Source: Bordetella sp. BOR01 (GTDB taxonomy: Bacteria; Pseudomonadota; Gammaproteobacteria; Burkholderiales; Burkholderiaceae_B). From it: a stretch of 64,000 bases of DNA. The stretch spans positions 1,364,001 through 1,428,000 of the forward strand of contig NZ_JAHUWT010000002.1 in the NCBI RefSeq assembly GCF_019218885.1, in the 5' to 3' direction. This document shows positions 37,474 through 45,115 of the stretch, piece after piece. How positions within the stretch are numbered: position 1 is the first letter of the stretch; every line of letters begins with the position of its first letter. The position numbers and the translations under genes are program-made. Below the pieces are notes generated by a model. That model saw only the letters and a program-made list of their open reading frames with translations, made no database searches and had not been told where the DNA came from.

Positions 37474-37500
37474 TTAGAGGGGCAATCGGCCCTTGGTCAA
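37471..37500 (-). promoter_or_regulatory. Sigma-70 promoter of the GntR-Bug-TauD-FAH operon
   Basis: On the minus strand TTGACC (37495-37500), 18 bases, TAAAAT (37471-37476). Both hexamers match 5 of 6 consensus bases. The operator just downstream would block RNA polymerase. Confidence 0.65.
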
Positions 37501-37538
37501 CTATCCCCGCAGTGGGAAATCGCGCAGCCGGCCGCGTA

Positions 37539-38144
37539 TCAGGCGGCCAGCCTGTCCCGCACTACCGCCAGCAGTTGCCGGGCAGCGCCTTCGGGAGGGC
37601 CGTCATTGGCCAGGCGCGTGACGGGATGCTGGGCGGGCAGGTCGAAAGACCACGAAGCGCGCTGCAGCCGGGCGCTGATCTGTGTCGGTGTCTCGCGGCC
37701 GCGGTGGGCCAGGCGCCGGGCCAGCACCTCGGGCGCAACCCGGATCTCCACGGCCGCCAGGCCGGGATAGCGCGTATAAGCGGCGGCCAGGTGAGCACGG
37801 GACCCATTGATGATGACGACCGCGCCGCCCGCGAGCCAGGCATCGATCTCGACCCCGATCCCATAGCGCAACCCATGGCTTGCCCAATGCAGAGCGAAGC
37901 AGCCCATGGCCGCACGGTGTTCAAACTCGGCCACCGATAGACATACCGACGCCTCGTCGGTGCCGCTGGGGCGGGTGATGTAGCGGTGGGCGACCAGCAC
38001 AGGTTCGTCCGGCTTCAGGTTTGCGCGCACGTGCCGCAGCAAAGTGTCTTTGCCGCTGCCCGACGCACCCATCAGGTATATCAGCTTGTCGCCGTGTCCG
38101 GGCCGCACGCCATTGGGGGCACAGGGTGCGATATCCATGTTCAT
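37539..38144 (-). CDS. phnN: Ribose 1,5-bisphosphate phosphokinase PhnN
   Basis: Phosphorylates ribose 1,5-bisphosphate to PRPP, the last step of the C-P lyase pathway; 201 aa. Guanylate-kinase-like fold with P-loop LMGASGSGKDTLL and the PhnN stretches VLVAHRYITRPS and FALHWASHGLRYGIG. ATG 38144 overlaps the DUF1045 stop (ATGA); the open frame upstream to 38561 is shadow. Last gene of phnM-DUF1045-phnN. Confidence 0.93.
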   Translation of the reverse strand: MNMDIAPCAPNGVRPGHGDKLIYLMGASGSGKDTLLRHVRANLKPDEPVLVAHRYITRPSGTDEASVCLSVAEFEHRAAMGCFALHWASHGLRYGIGVEIDAWLAGGAVVIINGSRAHLAAAYTRYPGLAAVEIRVAPEVLARRLAHRGRETPTQISARLQRASWSFDLPAQHPVTRLANDGPPEGAARQLLAVVRDRLAA

Positions 38145-38875
38145 GATGCCCCGCCAGCCACGAAACGCGCGCCGGCGCCGTCGCGGCAGGTGCCGTCGAA
38201 ACCATAGTGGCGCGCCACGATGAAGTCGGCGCCGGCCTCCGGTTCTACGTACAGGCTGATTGCATGCACCGGCATGGGCGCCTGCAATGCCGGACTGCCC
38301 AGCGCCTCGAGCCGGGTGTCGGCCGCGGCCAGGCCGCTGGCATCGAGCTGGCCCGTCAGGGTGATATGGAAAGTGTAGGTATCGAAGACGTAGGGGTAGC
38401 CCCAGCGTTCCAGCATCTGGCGCTGTGCCGGGCTGAGCGACCGGGGTGCGCGGCGCGCCAGCTCGGAGGCCGAGGGCGGGGCGCGGAAGGTGTCCAGTTC
38501 GGCGACAGCCGCGTCGGCCAGCGCATTCATGCGGCGCGATGCGCGCGCATCGTCGATGCACCAGGCCAGGAAGCCGCGCAACGGTTCGCGGCGCAGGGGT
38601 ATGCCGAACGCGTCACGACCCTTTGCCAGGGCGCGCACGGCCTGGTCCAGGTCCGCCGCCCGGGTGCCCGGGCGCAAGCGGAACGGCGGCTTCAACGTGG
38701 CGTGCAGGCCGTAGCGGCGCGGCGCCTGGGTCCACGCATCTTGCCGGGCGTCGGTGCCCGCCGGGCGAAACAGGGTGGCGCCTGTGTCCGCGCAGCGGCC
38801 CAGCCAGCGTTGGCCCAGTTCGCGCCAGGCGCCTACGGGCGCCAGGTACAGTGCATAGCGATAGGCTTGCGACAT
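38141..38875 (-). CDS. DUF1045 phosphonate-operon protein, 2H phosphoesterase-like
   Basis: 244 aa from ATG 38875. Two HxT motifs mark a 2H phosphoesterase fold: YGLHATLKPPF (about residue 53) and YTFHITLTGQL (about residue 184). 2H enzymes open cyclic phosphates or hydrolyse phosphodiesters. The family is found in phosphonate operons, but its role is not established to my knowledge. It sits between phnM and phnN, where the pathway needs PhnP to open the 1,2-cyclic phosphate of 5-phosphoribose; no phnP is in the window, so DUF1045 may do this. Confidence 0.88.
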   Translation of the reverse strand: MSQAYRYALYLAPVGAWRELGQRWLGRCADTGATLFRPAGTDARQDAWTQAPRRYGLHATLKPPFRLRPGTRAADLDQAVRALAKGRDAFGIPLRREPLRGFLAWCIDDARASRRMNALADAAVAELDTFRAPPSASELARRAPRSLSPAQRQMLERWGYPYVFDTYTFHITLTGQLDASGLAAADTRLEALGSPALQAPMPVHAISLYVEPEAGADFIVARHYGFDGTCRDGAGARFVAGGAS

Positions 38876-38882
38876 GAGGACA

Positions 38883-40082
38883 CTACGCGGCGATGCGCTG
38901 AGCTTGGTGGGTTTCGAAGCTGCGGGTGGCATGCCGCAGCACGCCGCCGACAATCGCGGCGCACACGCGCGGCACGCCGGGCAGGCTGTCGTCGACCACG
39001 ATGGCATCGGCCGCCTGCCCCGCGGCCAGGGTGCCGCGGTCGGCCAGGCCGGCGGCGCGCGCCGGATTGGCCGACACCAGGCGCCAGGCCTGCGCCAGGG
39101 GCACGATGCCCTGGTCGGCCAGCCGCAATGCGGCCGCCAGCGGGGCAGGGTAGTAGTAGTCGGAGGTCAGCACGTCGCATAGCCCGGCGCGCACCATCTC
39201 GGTGGCATTGGGCGCGTTGGTATGGCTGCCGCCCCGCACGACGTTTGGCGCGCCGAACACGATGGCGTTGCCCAGGTCGCGCGCGACGCGGGCCGCATCG
39301 GGCGTCAGCGGGAATTCGGCCACGCCGCAACCCAACTGGTGGTAATAGCGGCGGGTCGATGCGTCGGGGTCGTCGTGCGAGGCAACGGCCAGCCCGGCAT
39401 CGCGCGCGCTGCGCGTCAGTTCGCGCATGGCGTCGCCCACATCGTCGGCGGCCGCCATGGCCTGGCGGATGCGGGCCTGGAACGTATCCAGGTCGCACTC
39501 GGCGCGATCGGCATACTGCAGCAGTTTGCGGTCATCGCCCAGGCGGCGTGCCATCGAGGGCAGGTGGTCGTTCAGGGCCAGGAACTGCACCTGGCCAGCA
39601 CGTATCCATTGCTGGGCGATGTCGACCCCGCCCACGTGGTGGGTTTCGAAGCGCAGGTGCACATGATGCCGCGCGCCCAGCGCCTGGCGCATGCGGGCCA
39701 GCGCATCGAACATGCGCTGGGCATACGGCTCGCCGCGCAGGCCGCCTTCCCATGACAGGGTGACGCCATGGAACTCGGTGGTGATGCCGTTGGCCAATAG
39801 CTGGCGATCGACATCGTGCAAGGCCGCGTCGTAGGGGAAGGTCACGCCCGGGCGCGGCATGACGGCACGCTCGAAAGCGTCGCCATGCAGGTCTATGATG
39901 CCTGGCAGCACAAGCAGGTCGCCGGCGTCCAGCCAGGCGGCGCCTGGCGTGGGCGCGGTACCGGCGTCGCCGATACGGCCATCGCGAAAAGCCAGCTGGC
40001 CGGCGGCCAGCCCGGCGGGCGTCAACACGCGGCGCCCGGCAATGCCGGCCAGCGTGGCAAGAGAAGAAGGATCGGGGTTCAT
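38883..40082 (-). CDS. phnM: PhnM-type amidohydrolase (second copy, in phnM-DUF1045-phnN)
   Basis: Alpha-D-ribose 1-methylphosphonate 5-triphosphate diphosphatase family, 399 aa. Metal motifs LPGIIDLHGDAFE and VASHDDPDASTRRYYH and the C-terminal TSDYYYPAPL are present. It is only distantly similar to the other PhnM at 45835-47022, though both keep LHxD and SHDD. It starts 81 bases after phnF and has its own GTCTAGAC site; DUF1045 begins 7 bases after it. It may be the housekeeping PhnM, a duplicate, or one tuned to another nucleotide-like substrate. Confidence 0.88.
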   Translation of the reverse strand: MNPDPSSLATLAGIAGRRVLTPAGLAAGQLAFRDGRIGDAGTAPTPGAAWLDAGDLLVLPGIIDLHGDAFERAVMPRPGVTFPYDAALHDVDRQLLANGITTEFHGVTLSWEGGLRGEPYAQRMFDALARMRQALGARHHVHLRFETHHVGGVDIAQQWIRAGQVQFLALNDHLPSMARRLGDDRKLLQYADRAECDLDTFQARIRQAMAAADDVGDAMRELTRSARDAGLAVASHDDPDASTRRYYHQLGCGVAEFPLTPDAARVARDLGNAIVFGAPNVVRGGSHTNAPNATEMVRAGLCDVLTSDYYYPAPLAAALRLADQGIVPLAQAWRLVSANPARAAGLADRGTLAAGQAADAIVVDDSLPGVPRVCAAIVGGVLRHATRSFETHQAQRIAA

Positions 40083-40117
40083 GCCGGCACCTTACCGGTG
40101 CTCTATGACAACTGGAT

Positions 40118-40125
40118 GTCTAGAC
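40118..40125. promoter_or_regulatory. PhnF operator candidate before phnM-DUF1045-phnN
   Basis: The 8-bp palindrome GTCTAGAC lies 35 bases before the phnM start, in the short gap after phnF. The same octamer stands before phnG. Confidence 0.55.
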
Positions 40126-40163
40126 GATTTCGTACGCCCGCCCGAGTGGGTTCGGACGCCTGC

Positions 40164-40889
40164 TCAGGCGCTTTCGTCGGCCACCACCAACTGGACCCAG
40201 TCGCCCACGAAGCGGGTCACGCTGTACTGCAGGGGGGCGCCGTCGCGGTCGACGTTCAGGGATTCCACGTTCAGGATGGGCCGGGTCTTGGGCTGGCCGA
40301 GCAGGCGGGCCACTTCCGGCGTGGGCAGCGCGGCCGTGATGCGCGACCACTTGCGCGTGTAGTCGGCAATGCCGTAGTGCACGTAAGTGCGCGAGATCGA
40401 ACGCAGCTTGCGCAGGTTGTCGGCGAAATCGGGAAAGCGCTTTTCGTCCAGGTAGTGTTCGGATACGTCGACACAGCGGTTTTCGGTCTTGCCTAGCGAT
40501 TGCACCCGCAACAGCCCGGCCGAGCGGCTCAGGCCGAGCTGGCGGGCGATTTCCGCCGCACGCACGCTTTGGCTGCCGAGTACGTCGATATAGCCCAGCA
40601 TGCCCTGGCTGCGCAGGTTCTCGGAAAAACGCGTGCGCTTGCCGATGGCGTAATCGATGGCGTGCTCTTGCACGAAGGTGCCGCGGCCCTGTTCGATGCG
40701 CACCAGGCCGCTTTGTTCCAGTTCGCCCATGGCGCGGCGTATGGTGTGCCGGTTCACCGAGAACTTGGCGGCCAGTTCGGGTTCGGGCGGCAACTGCTCG
40801 CCCGCTGCATAGAGCTTGTTGCGGATGTCGTCGGCCAGCAATTCGCCTATTTGCCGCCAAACCGCGACGCCCGATCCTCTTTCGACCAT
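40164..40889 (-). CDS. phnF: Phosphonate utilisation regulator PhnF (GntR/UTRA)
   Basis: HutC-type GntR regulator, 241 aa. Winged helix at residues about 10-78 (WRQIGELLADDIRNKLYAAGEQLPPEPELAAKFSVNRHTIRRAMGELEQSGLVRIEQGRGTFV) and a UTRA ligand domain ending QYSVTRFVGDWVQLVVADES. It stands between the two phn gene clusters, divergent from phnG, and each side has a GTCTAGAC site. PhnF proteins elsewhere repress phosphonate genes and respond to phosphate or pathway intermediates. Confidence 0.92.
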   Translation of the reverse strand: MVERGSGVAVWRQIGELLADDIRNKLYAAGEQLPPEPELAAKFSVNRHTIRRAMGELEQSGLVRIEQGRGTFVQEHAIDYAIGKRTRFSENLRSQGMLGYIDVLGSQSVRAAEIARQLGLSRSAGLLRVQSLGKTENRCVDVSEHYLDEKRFPDFADNLRKLRSISRTYVHYGIADYTRKWSRITAALPTPEVARLLGQPKTRPILNVESLNVDRDGAPLQYSVTRFVGDWVQLVVADESA

Positions 40890-40986
40890 GGTGGTAATCC
40901 GTTCCGTAATGGCATCTTCATGTTAGACGGCCATGATTGTGCACCAGTCGCGCGCCGATGTGGCGCAGGCGGGACGTAATGCCACG

Positions 40987-41004
40987 CTGTCACGAAAGCT
41001 TCAT
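40987..41004 (+). promoter_or_regulatory. Degenerate Pho box before phnG
   Basis: CTGTCAC-GAAA-GCTTCAT: first 7-mer perfect, second matching 4 of 7, spacer exact. A TTTACT that could act as -10 follows about 10 bases later. The site is 64-81 bases before phnG. Confidence 0.42.
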
Positions 41005-41044
41005 GCCGCGATGTTTTACTGGCCGTGTGTTTACTAAATCTAGT

Positions 41045-41054
41045 CGTCTAGACG
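41045..41054. promoter_or_regulatory. PhnF operator candidate before phnG
   Basis: CGTCTAGACG, a 10-bp palindrome containing the same GTCTAGAC octamer as at 40118. It lies 13 bases before the phnG ATG within a TCTAGTCG-TCTAGACG-TTTAGAGG series of 8-base near-repeats, so binding would block transcription or initiation. Confidence 0.6.
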
Positions 41055-41067
41055 TTTAGAGGAATAC

Positions 41068-41538
41068 ATGCAGACTATAGCTTCTGATCGCACCGATGCG
41101 TACGCCCGGCGCGCAGCGTGGATGCGGGTACTGGCGCTGGCCGAGCCGGCCGTGCTGGACCAGGCAATACAGGCCCTGGGGCCATTGCCGGCCCACAGCG
41201 CGTTGCGCCCGCCGGAAAGCGGCATGGCGATGGTGCGGGCGCGTAGCGGCGGCACCGGCGCGCAGTTCAACCTGGGTGAAATGAGCATTACCCGCTGTGC
41301 CGTCACGCTGGAAAGCGGCACGATGGGCGTGGGCTATGTGCCCGGACGCGCGCGGCGCCACGCCGAGCATGCCGCCGTGCTCGATGCGCTGCTGCAGCGC
41401 GACGAGTGGCATGACCGCATCCAGGCCGGTGTGATTGCGCCCCTGGCGCAGGCGCAGGCCGAACGCGCACGGCATCAGGCGCGCGTGGCCGCGCAGACAC
41501 AAGTCGAATTTTTCACGATGGTGCGGGGAGAAGACTGA
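41068..41538 (+). CDS. phnG: C-P lyase core subunit PhnG
   Basis: Part of the PhnGHIJ core complex that forms the ribosyl-alkylphosphonate and cleaves the C-P bond; 156 aa. PhnG features: RAAWMRVLALAEPAVLDQA, GTGAQFNLGEMSITRCAVTLESG and GVGYVPGRARRHAEHAAVLDALL. First gene of the divergent phnGHIJKLM operon. A repeat-type element separates it from phnH. Confidence 0.95.
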   Translation: MQTIASDRTDAYARRAAWMRVLALAEPAVLDQAIQALGPLPAHSALRPPESGMAMVRARSGGTGAQFNLGEMSITRCAVTLESGTMGVGYVPGRARRHAEHAAVLDALLQRDEWHDRIQAGVIAPLAQAQAERARHQARVAAQTQVEFFTMVRGED

Positions 41539-41540
41539 GA

Positions 41541-41660
41541 TGAAAACCCACCCCCGAAGCGCTGCGCGCTTCCCCCTCAAGGGGGCGACGCTGGCGGACC
41601 GGCAAAGCCGGCTCCGCGGCGTCCCCGCTCTGGCCGCGCCACGCGCGATGAGGCACTGAC
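41541..41660. repeat. REP-like hairpin element between phnG and phnH
   Basis: The 122-base gap is made of three stacked inverted repeats: GAAGCGC/GCGCTTC (41556-41572), CCCCC/GGGGG (41572-41585) and a nested GACGC...GCGTC cruciform (41587-41623). The sequence has the look of short dispersed elements common between genes in Alcaligenaceae and Comamonadaceae. It contains no gene. Confidence 0.6.
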
Positions 41661-42272
41661 ATGATTCCTGGGCAGATAACTCCATTCGACGTGCCGCCGG
41701 CGGCCGGGTTTGCCGATGCGGTAATGCAGTCGCAGCAGACCTTCCGCGCCGCGCTGCAAGCCTTGGCGCATCCGGGCAGCATCCAGGATCTCGCCGCCGA
41801 TTGCGGTGTGCCGCCAGGCCTGTCGCCCGGCATGACGGCCATGCTGCTGGCGCTGGCCGACGTCGACGCGCCGGTATGGCTGCCTGCCGGCGTGCCCGAA
41901 GCCGTGCGCCACTTCCTGCGCTTTCATTGCGGCTGCCCGCTGGTGGACGACCCCTCGCAGGCGCGCTTTGCCGCGGTGCCGGCTGGTCATGCGGCACCCG
42001 AACTCAGCCGTTGCCATCCCGGCGACCCCTCGTATCCGGATACGTCCACCACGCTATTGCTGGAAGTCGAGTCCCTGGACAGGGGCGCCGCAGTGACGCT
42101 GGCCGGGCCCGGCATCGCCACGCAGCGCGTGCTGCACGCGGCCGGCTTGCCCGACGGGTTCTGGACGCAATGGCGGGCCAACCACCACCTATTTCCCCTG
42201 GGCGTGGACGTGTTCCTGATCCAGGGCCACCGGCTGTGCGGGTTGCCCCGCACGACTATCGCGGAGGGCTGA
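41661..42272 (+). CDS. phnH: C-P lyase core subunit PhnH
   Basis: 203-aa structural subunit of the PhnGHIJ complex. Family motifs AVMQSQQTFRAALQALAHPGSIQ near the N-terminus and ALAGPGI-like VTLAGPGIATQRVLHA, then FWTQWRANHHLFPLGVDVFLI are seen. The ATG at 41661 follows the repeat element; phnI begins 1 base after its stop, so H, I, J and K are tightly coupled. Confidence 0.95.
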   Translation: MIPGQITPFDVPPAAGFADAVMQSQQTFRAALQALAHPGSIQDLAADCGVPPGLSPGMTAMLLALADVDAPVWLPAGVPEAVRHFLRFHCGCPLVDDPSQARFAAVPAGHAAPELSRCHPGDPSYPDTSTTLLLEVESLDRGAAVTLAGPGIATQRVLHAAGLPDGFWTQWRANHHLFPLGVDVFLIQGHRLCGLPRTTIAEG

Positions 42273-42273
42273 C

Positions 42274-43443
42274 ATGTACGTGGCCGTCAAAGGTGGCGAA
42301 CGCGCCATCCTGAATTCTTACCGCATGCTGGATGCCTATCGGCGCGGCGATACGGCTGTGCCCGAGTTGACGCTGGCGCAGATCCGGCAGCAGATGCCGC
42401 TGGCCGTGTCGCGCGTCATGGCCGAAGGGGCGCTGTACGACCCGCAACTGGCCGCGCTGGCGATCAAGCAGGCCGCCGGCGATGTGATCGAGGCGGTGTT
42501 CCTGCTGCGGGCCTACCGCAGCACGCTGCCGCGGTTCGGCTATACGCAGCCGGCGGACACGGCGCGCATGCGCCTGTCGCGGCGCATTTCGTCGACATTC
42601 AAGGACGTGCCGGGCGGGCAGATACTGGGCCCCACGTACGACTACACGCAGCGGCTGCTGGACTTCTCGCTGGAAGATCCCGCCGAACCCGCCGCGCCGC
42701 TGGCGCCGGCCACGCAGCCCTTGCCCGCATCCATGCCGCGCGTGACCGACCTGCTGCAACACGACGACCTGATCGACCGCGAGGCCATGCCGCCGGACGA
42801 CCCGGCGCCGTTCGACCTGACGCGCCAGCCGCTGGCCTTTCCGGCCGGGCGCGATGCGCGCCTGCAGAACCTGGCCCGCGCCGATGAAGGCTTCTTGTTG
42901 TCGATGGGGTATTCGACGCAACGCGGCTACGGCAATACGCATCCGTTCGCCGCCGAAATCCGCTACGGGGCGCTGGAAGTGGAGATGTTCATCGAAGAAC
43001 TGGGCTTTGCCGCCGTGGTAGGCGAGATCGAGTTGACCGAATGCCAGATGGTCAGCCAGTTCGCCGGCAATGGGCACGAGCCGCCCAAGTTCACGCGTGG
43101 CTACGGGCTGACATTCGGCTATGGCGAACGCAAGGCCATGTCGATGGCGCTGGTCGATCGTGCCCTGAAGGCGCACGACCTGGGCGAGGCCGGCGATGCG
43201 CCGGCCAACGACCATGAGTTCGTGCTGTATCACAGCGACAACGTCGAGGCCTCGGGTTTCGTGCAGCATTTGAAGCTGCCGCACTACGTGGACTTCCAGG
43301 CCAACCTGGAACTGCTGCGCCGGCTGCGCCAGGAGCAGGACGCCGCCCGGCCGCAGGTTGCCGCCGCCCCATCTTCCGCCGCGCCCAGCGCGGCCCCCAG
43401 CGCGGCGCCTGCCGCCATTGCCGACGAGGCCCTGTCGTCATGA
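42274..43443 (+). CDS. phnI: C-P lyase core subunit PhnI (nucleosidase)
   Basis: Displaces adenine from ATP with phosphonate to start the pathway, with PhnG, H and L; 389 aa. Recognised by MYVAVKGGERAILNSYRML, RLSRRISSTFKDVPGGQILGPTYDYTQRLLDFSLE, GYSTQRGYGNTHPFAAEIRYG and a C-terminal FVLYHSDNVEASGFVQHLKLPHYVDFQ. The last 30 residues are Ala/Pro/Ser repeats (AAPSSAAPSAAPSAAPAA) beyond the usual end. Overlaps phnJ by 4 bases. Confidence 0.96.
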   Translation: MYVAVKGGERAILNSYRMLDAYRRGDTAVPELTLAQIRQQMPLAVSRVMAEGALYDPQLAALAIKQAAGDVIEAVFLLRAYRSTLPRFGYTQPADTARMRLSRRISSTFKDVPGGQILGPTYDYTQRLLDFSLEDPAEPAAPLAPATQPLPASMPRVTDLLQHDDLIDREAMPPDDPAPFDLTRQPLAFPAGRDARLQNLARADEGFLLSMGYSTQRGYGNTHPFAAEIRYGALEVEMFIEELGFAAVVGEIELTECQMVSQFAGNGHEPPKFTRGYGLTFGYGERKAMSMALVDRALKAHDLGEAGDAPANDHEFVLYHSDNVEASGFVQHLKLPHYVDFQANLELLRRLRQEQDAARPQVAAAPSSAAPSAAPSAAPAAIADEALSS

Positions 43444-44336
43444 GTTCCGCTTATGCCACGGTCGCGCGCGACGACCACTACAACTTCGCGTACCTGGATG
43501 AGTCCACCAAGCGCATGCTGCGCCGCGCCTTGCTGAAGGCGGTGGCCATACCCGGCTACCAGGTGCCGTTCGGCAGCCGCGAGATGCCGCTGCCCTATGG
43601 CTGGGGCACGGGCGGCATCCAGGTGACCGCCGCCATCATTGGCACGGCCGATGTGCTGAAGGTGATCGACCAGGGTTCGGACGACACCACCAACGCCATC
43701 AATATCCGTCGTTTCTTTGGCCGTGTCACCGGCGTGCGCACGACCGAGTCCACGCGTGAAGCCTCCATCGTGCAGACGCGCCACCGCATTCCCGAGACGC
43801 CGCTGCGCGAAGGGCAGATCATGGTCTACCAGGTACCGATACCCGAGCCGCTGCGCTGGCTGGAACCCAGCGAGACCGAGACCCGCACCATGCACGCGCT
43901 GGCCGAGTACGGCGGCATGCATGTGAAGCTGTACGAAGACATCGCGCAGCATGGACACATTGCCACGACCTACGACTATCCGGTCATCGTCAACGGCCGC
44001 TACATGATGCGTCCGTCGCCCATTCCGAAATTCGACAACCCCAAGCTGGACGGCAACCCGGCGCTGATGCTGTTCGGTGCCGGCCGCGAGAAGCGTGTCT
44101 ATGCGGTGCCGCCCTATACGCAGGTGAAAAGCCTGGACTTCGAAGACCATCCGTTCCGCGTCGAGCAGTGGGACCAGTGTTGCGATCTGTGCGGGTCGCG
44201 CCACAGCTACCTGGACGAGATCATCCTGGACGACCAGGGCACGCGCCGCTTCGTGTGCTCGGATACCGAATACTGCGCCGATCGCCAGGCCGCCGGCCAC
44301 ACCGGCGCGGCCGCCACCGTGGAGGCCGCAGCATGA
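43440..44336 (+). CDS. phnJ: C-P lyase PhnJ (radical SAM)
   Basis: Cleaves the C-P bond of the ribosyl phosphonate using a [4Fe-4S] cluster and SAM; 298 aa. Cys248, Cys251, Cys273 and Cys279 (QCCDLCGSRHSYLDE; FVCSDTEYC) lie exactly 7 residues after the E. coli Cys241/244/266/272, so the cluster ligands and the catalytic thiyl Cys are kept. The N-terminus YNFAYLDESTKRMLRRALLKA is canonical. Overlaps phnI and phnK by 4 bases each. Confidence 0.97.
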   Translation: MSSAYATVARDDHYNFAYLDESTKRMLRRALLKAVAIPGYQVPFGSREMPLPYGWGTGGIQVTAAIIGTADVLKVIDQGSDDTTNAINIRRFFGRVTGVRTTESTREASIVQTRHRIPETPLREGQIMVYQVPIPEPLRWLEPSETETRTMHALAEYGGMHVKLYEDIAQHGHIATTYDYPVIVNGRYMMRPSPIPKFDNPKLDGNPALMLFGAGREKRVYAVPPYTQVKSLDFEDHPFRVEQWDQCCDLCGSRHSYLDEIILDDQGTRRFVCSDTEYCADRQAAGHTGAAATVEAAA

Positions 44337-45109
44337 GCAGCCCAGCCCTGCTTTCAGTGCGCGACATGACCTGCACCTGGGACGGCGTGCACGGCTGCCG
44401 CGATATCAGTTTCGACCTGCATCCCGGCGAAGTGCTGTGCGTGGTGGGCGAATCCGGTTCGGGCAAGAGCACGCTGCTGCAGGCGGTGTCGTGGCAGGCG
44501 CAGCCCGAGGCGGGCAGCGTCTGGTACGACACGCGCGACCGCGGCTTCGTCGACCTGGCATCGCTGTCGGCCGCCCACCTGCGGCTGCTGGCGCGCACCG
44601 ACTGGGGCTTTGTGCGCCAGAACGCGCGCGATGGGCTGCGCATGCAGGTCAGCGCCGGGGCCAACATCGCCGAACGCCTGATGGCGGTGGGCCAGCGCCA
44701 CTATGGCGACTTGCGCCACGCGGCGGGCAACTGGCTGCAGAAGATGGAAATCGACGTCGGCCGGCTGGATGACGCGCCGGCGGCATTTTCGGGCGGCATG
44801 CAGCAGCGCCTGCAGATCGCCCGCAACCTGGTCACGCATCCGCGCATGGTGTTCATGGACGAGCCCACCGCGTCGCTGGACGTGTCGGTGCAGGCGCGCC
44901 TGCTGGACCTGCTGCGCCAGTTGGTGGCCGACTTGAAGCTGGCTGCCATCGTGGTCACGCACGACCTGGCCGTGGCGCGGCTGCTGGCGCATCGCACGCT
45001 GGTGATGCGCGACGGGCGGGTGGTGGAAAGCGGCCTGACCGACCAGATCCTGGACGACCCGCAGCATCCTTATACGCAGTTGCTGGTGTCTTCCATCTTG
45101 CAGAGTTGA
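44333..45109 (+). CDS. phnK: C-P lyase accessory ATPase PhnK
   Basis: ABC-type ATPase that docks on the C-P lyase core; not a transporter subunit. 258 aa from ATG 44333. Walker A GESGSGKST, signature FSGGMQQRLQIARNL, Walker B MVFMDEP and H-loop IVVTHDLAVARL are intact. It binds PhnJ in E. coli. The stop is 6 bases before phnL. Confidence 0.95.
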   Translation: MSSPALLSVRDMTCTWDGVHGCRDISFDLHPGEVLCVVGESGSGKSTLLQAVSWQAQPEAGSVWYDTRDRGFVDLASLSAAHLRLLARTDWGFVRQNARDGLRMQVSAGANIAERLMAVGQRHYGDLRHAAGNWLQKMEIDVGRLDDAPAAFSGGMQQRLQIARNLVTHPRMVFMDEPTASLDVSVQARLLDLLRQLVADLKLAAIVVTHDLAVARLLAHRTLVMRDGRVVESGLTDQILDDPQHPYTQLLVSSILQS

Positions 45110-45115
45110 ATCCCC

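Noticed and set aside
37539-38561. 340-aa form of PhnN
   Set aside because: The N-terminal 139 residues are the shadow of DUF1045; ATG 38144 overlaps the DUF1045 stop in the usual coupled way.
41541-41660. Small gene between phnG and phnH
   Set aside because: The segment is hairpin-rich repeat DNA with no ribosome site or coding pattern.
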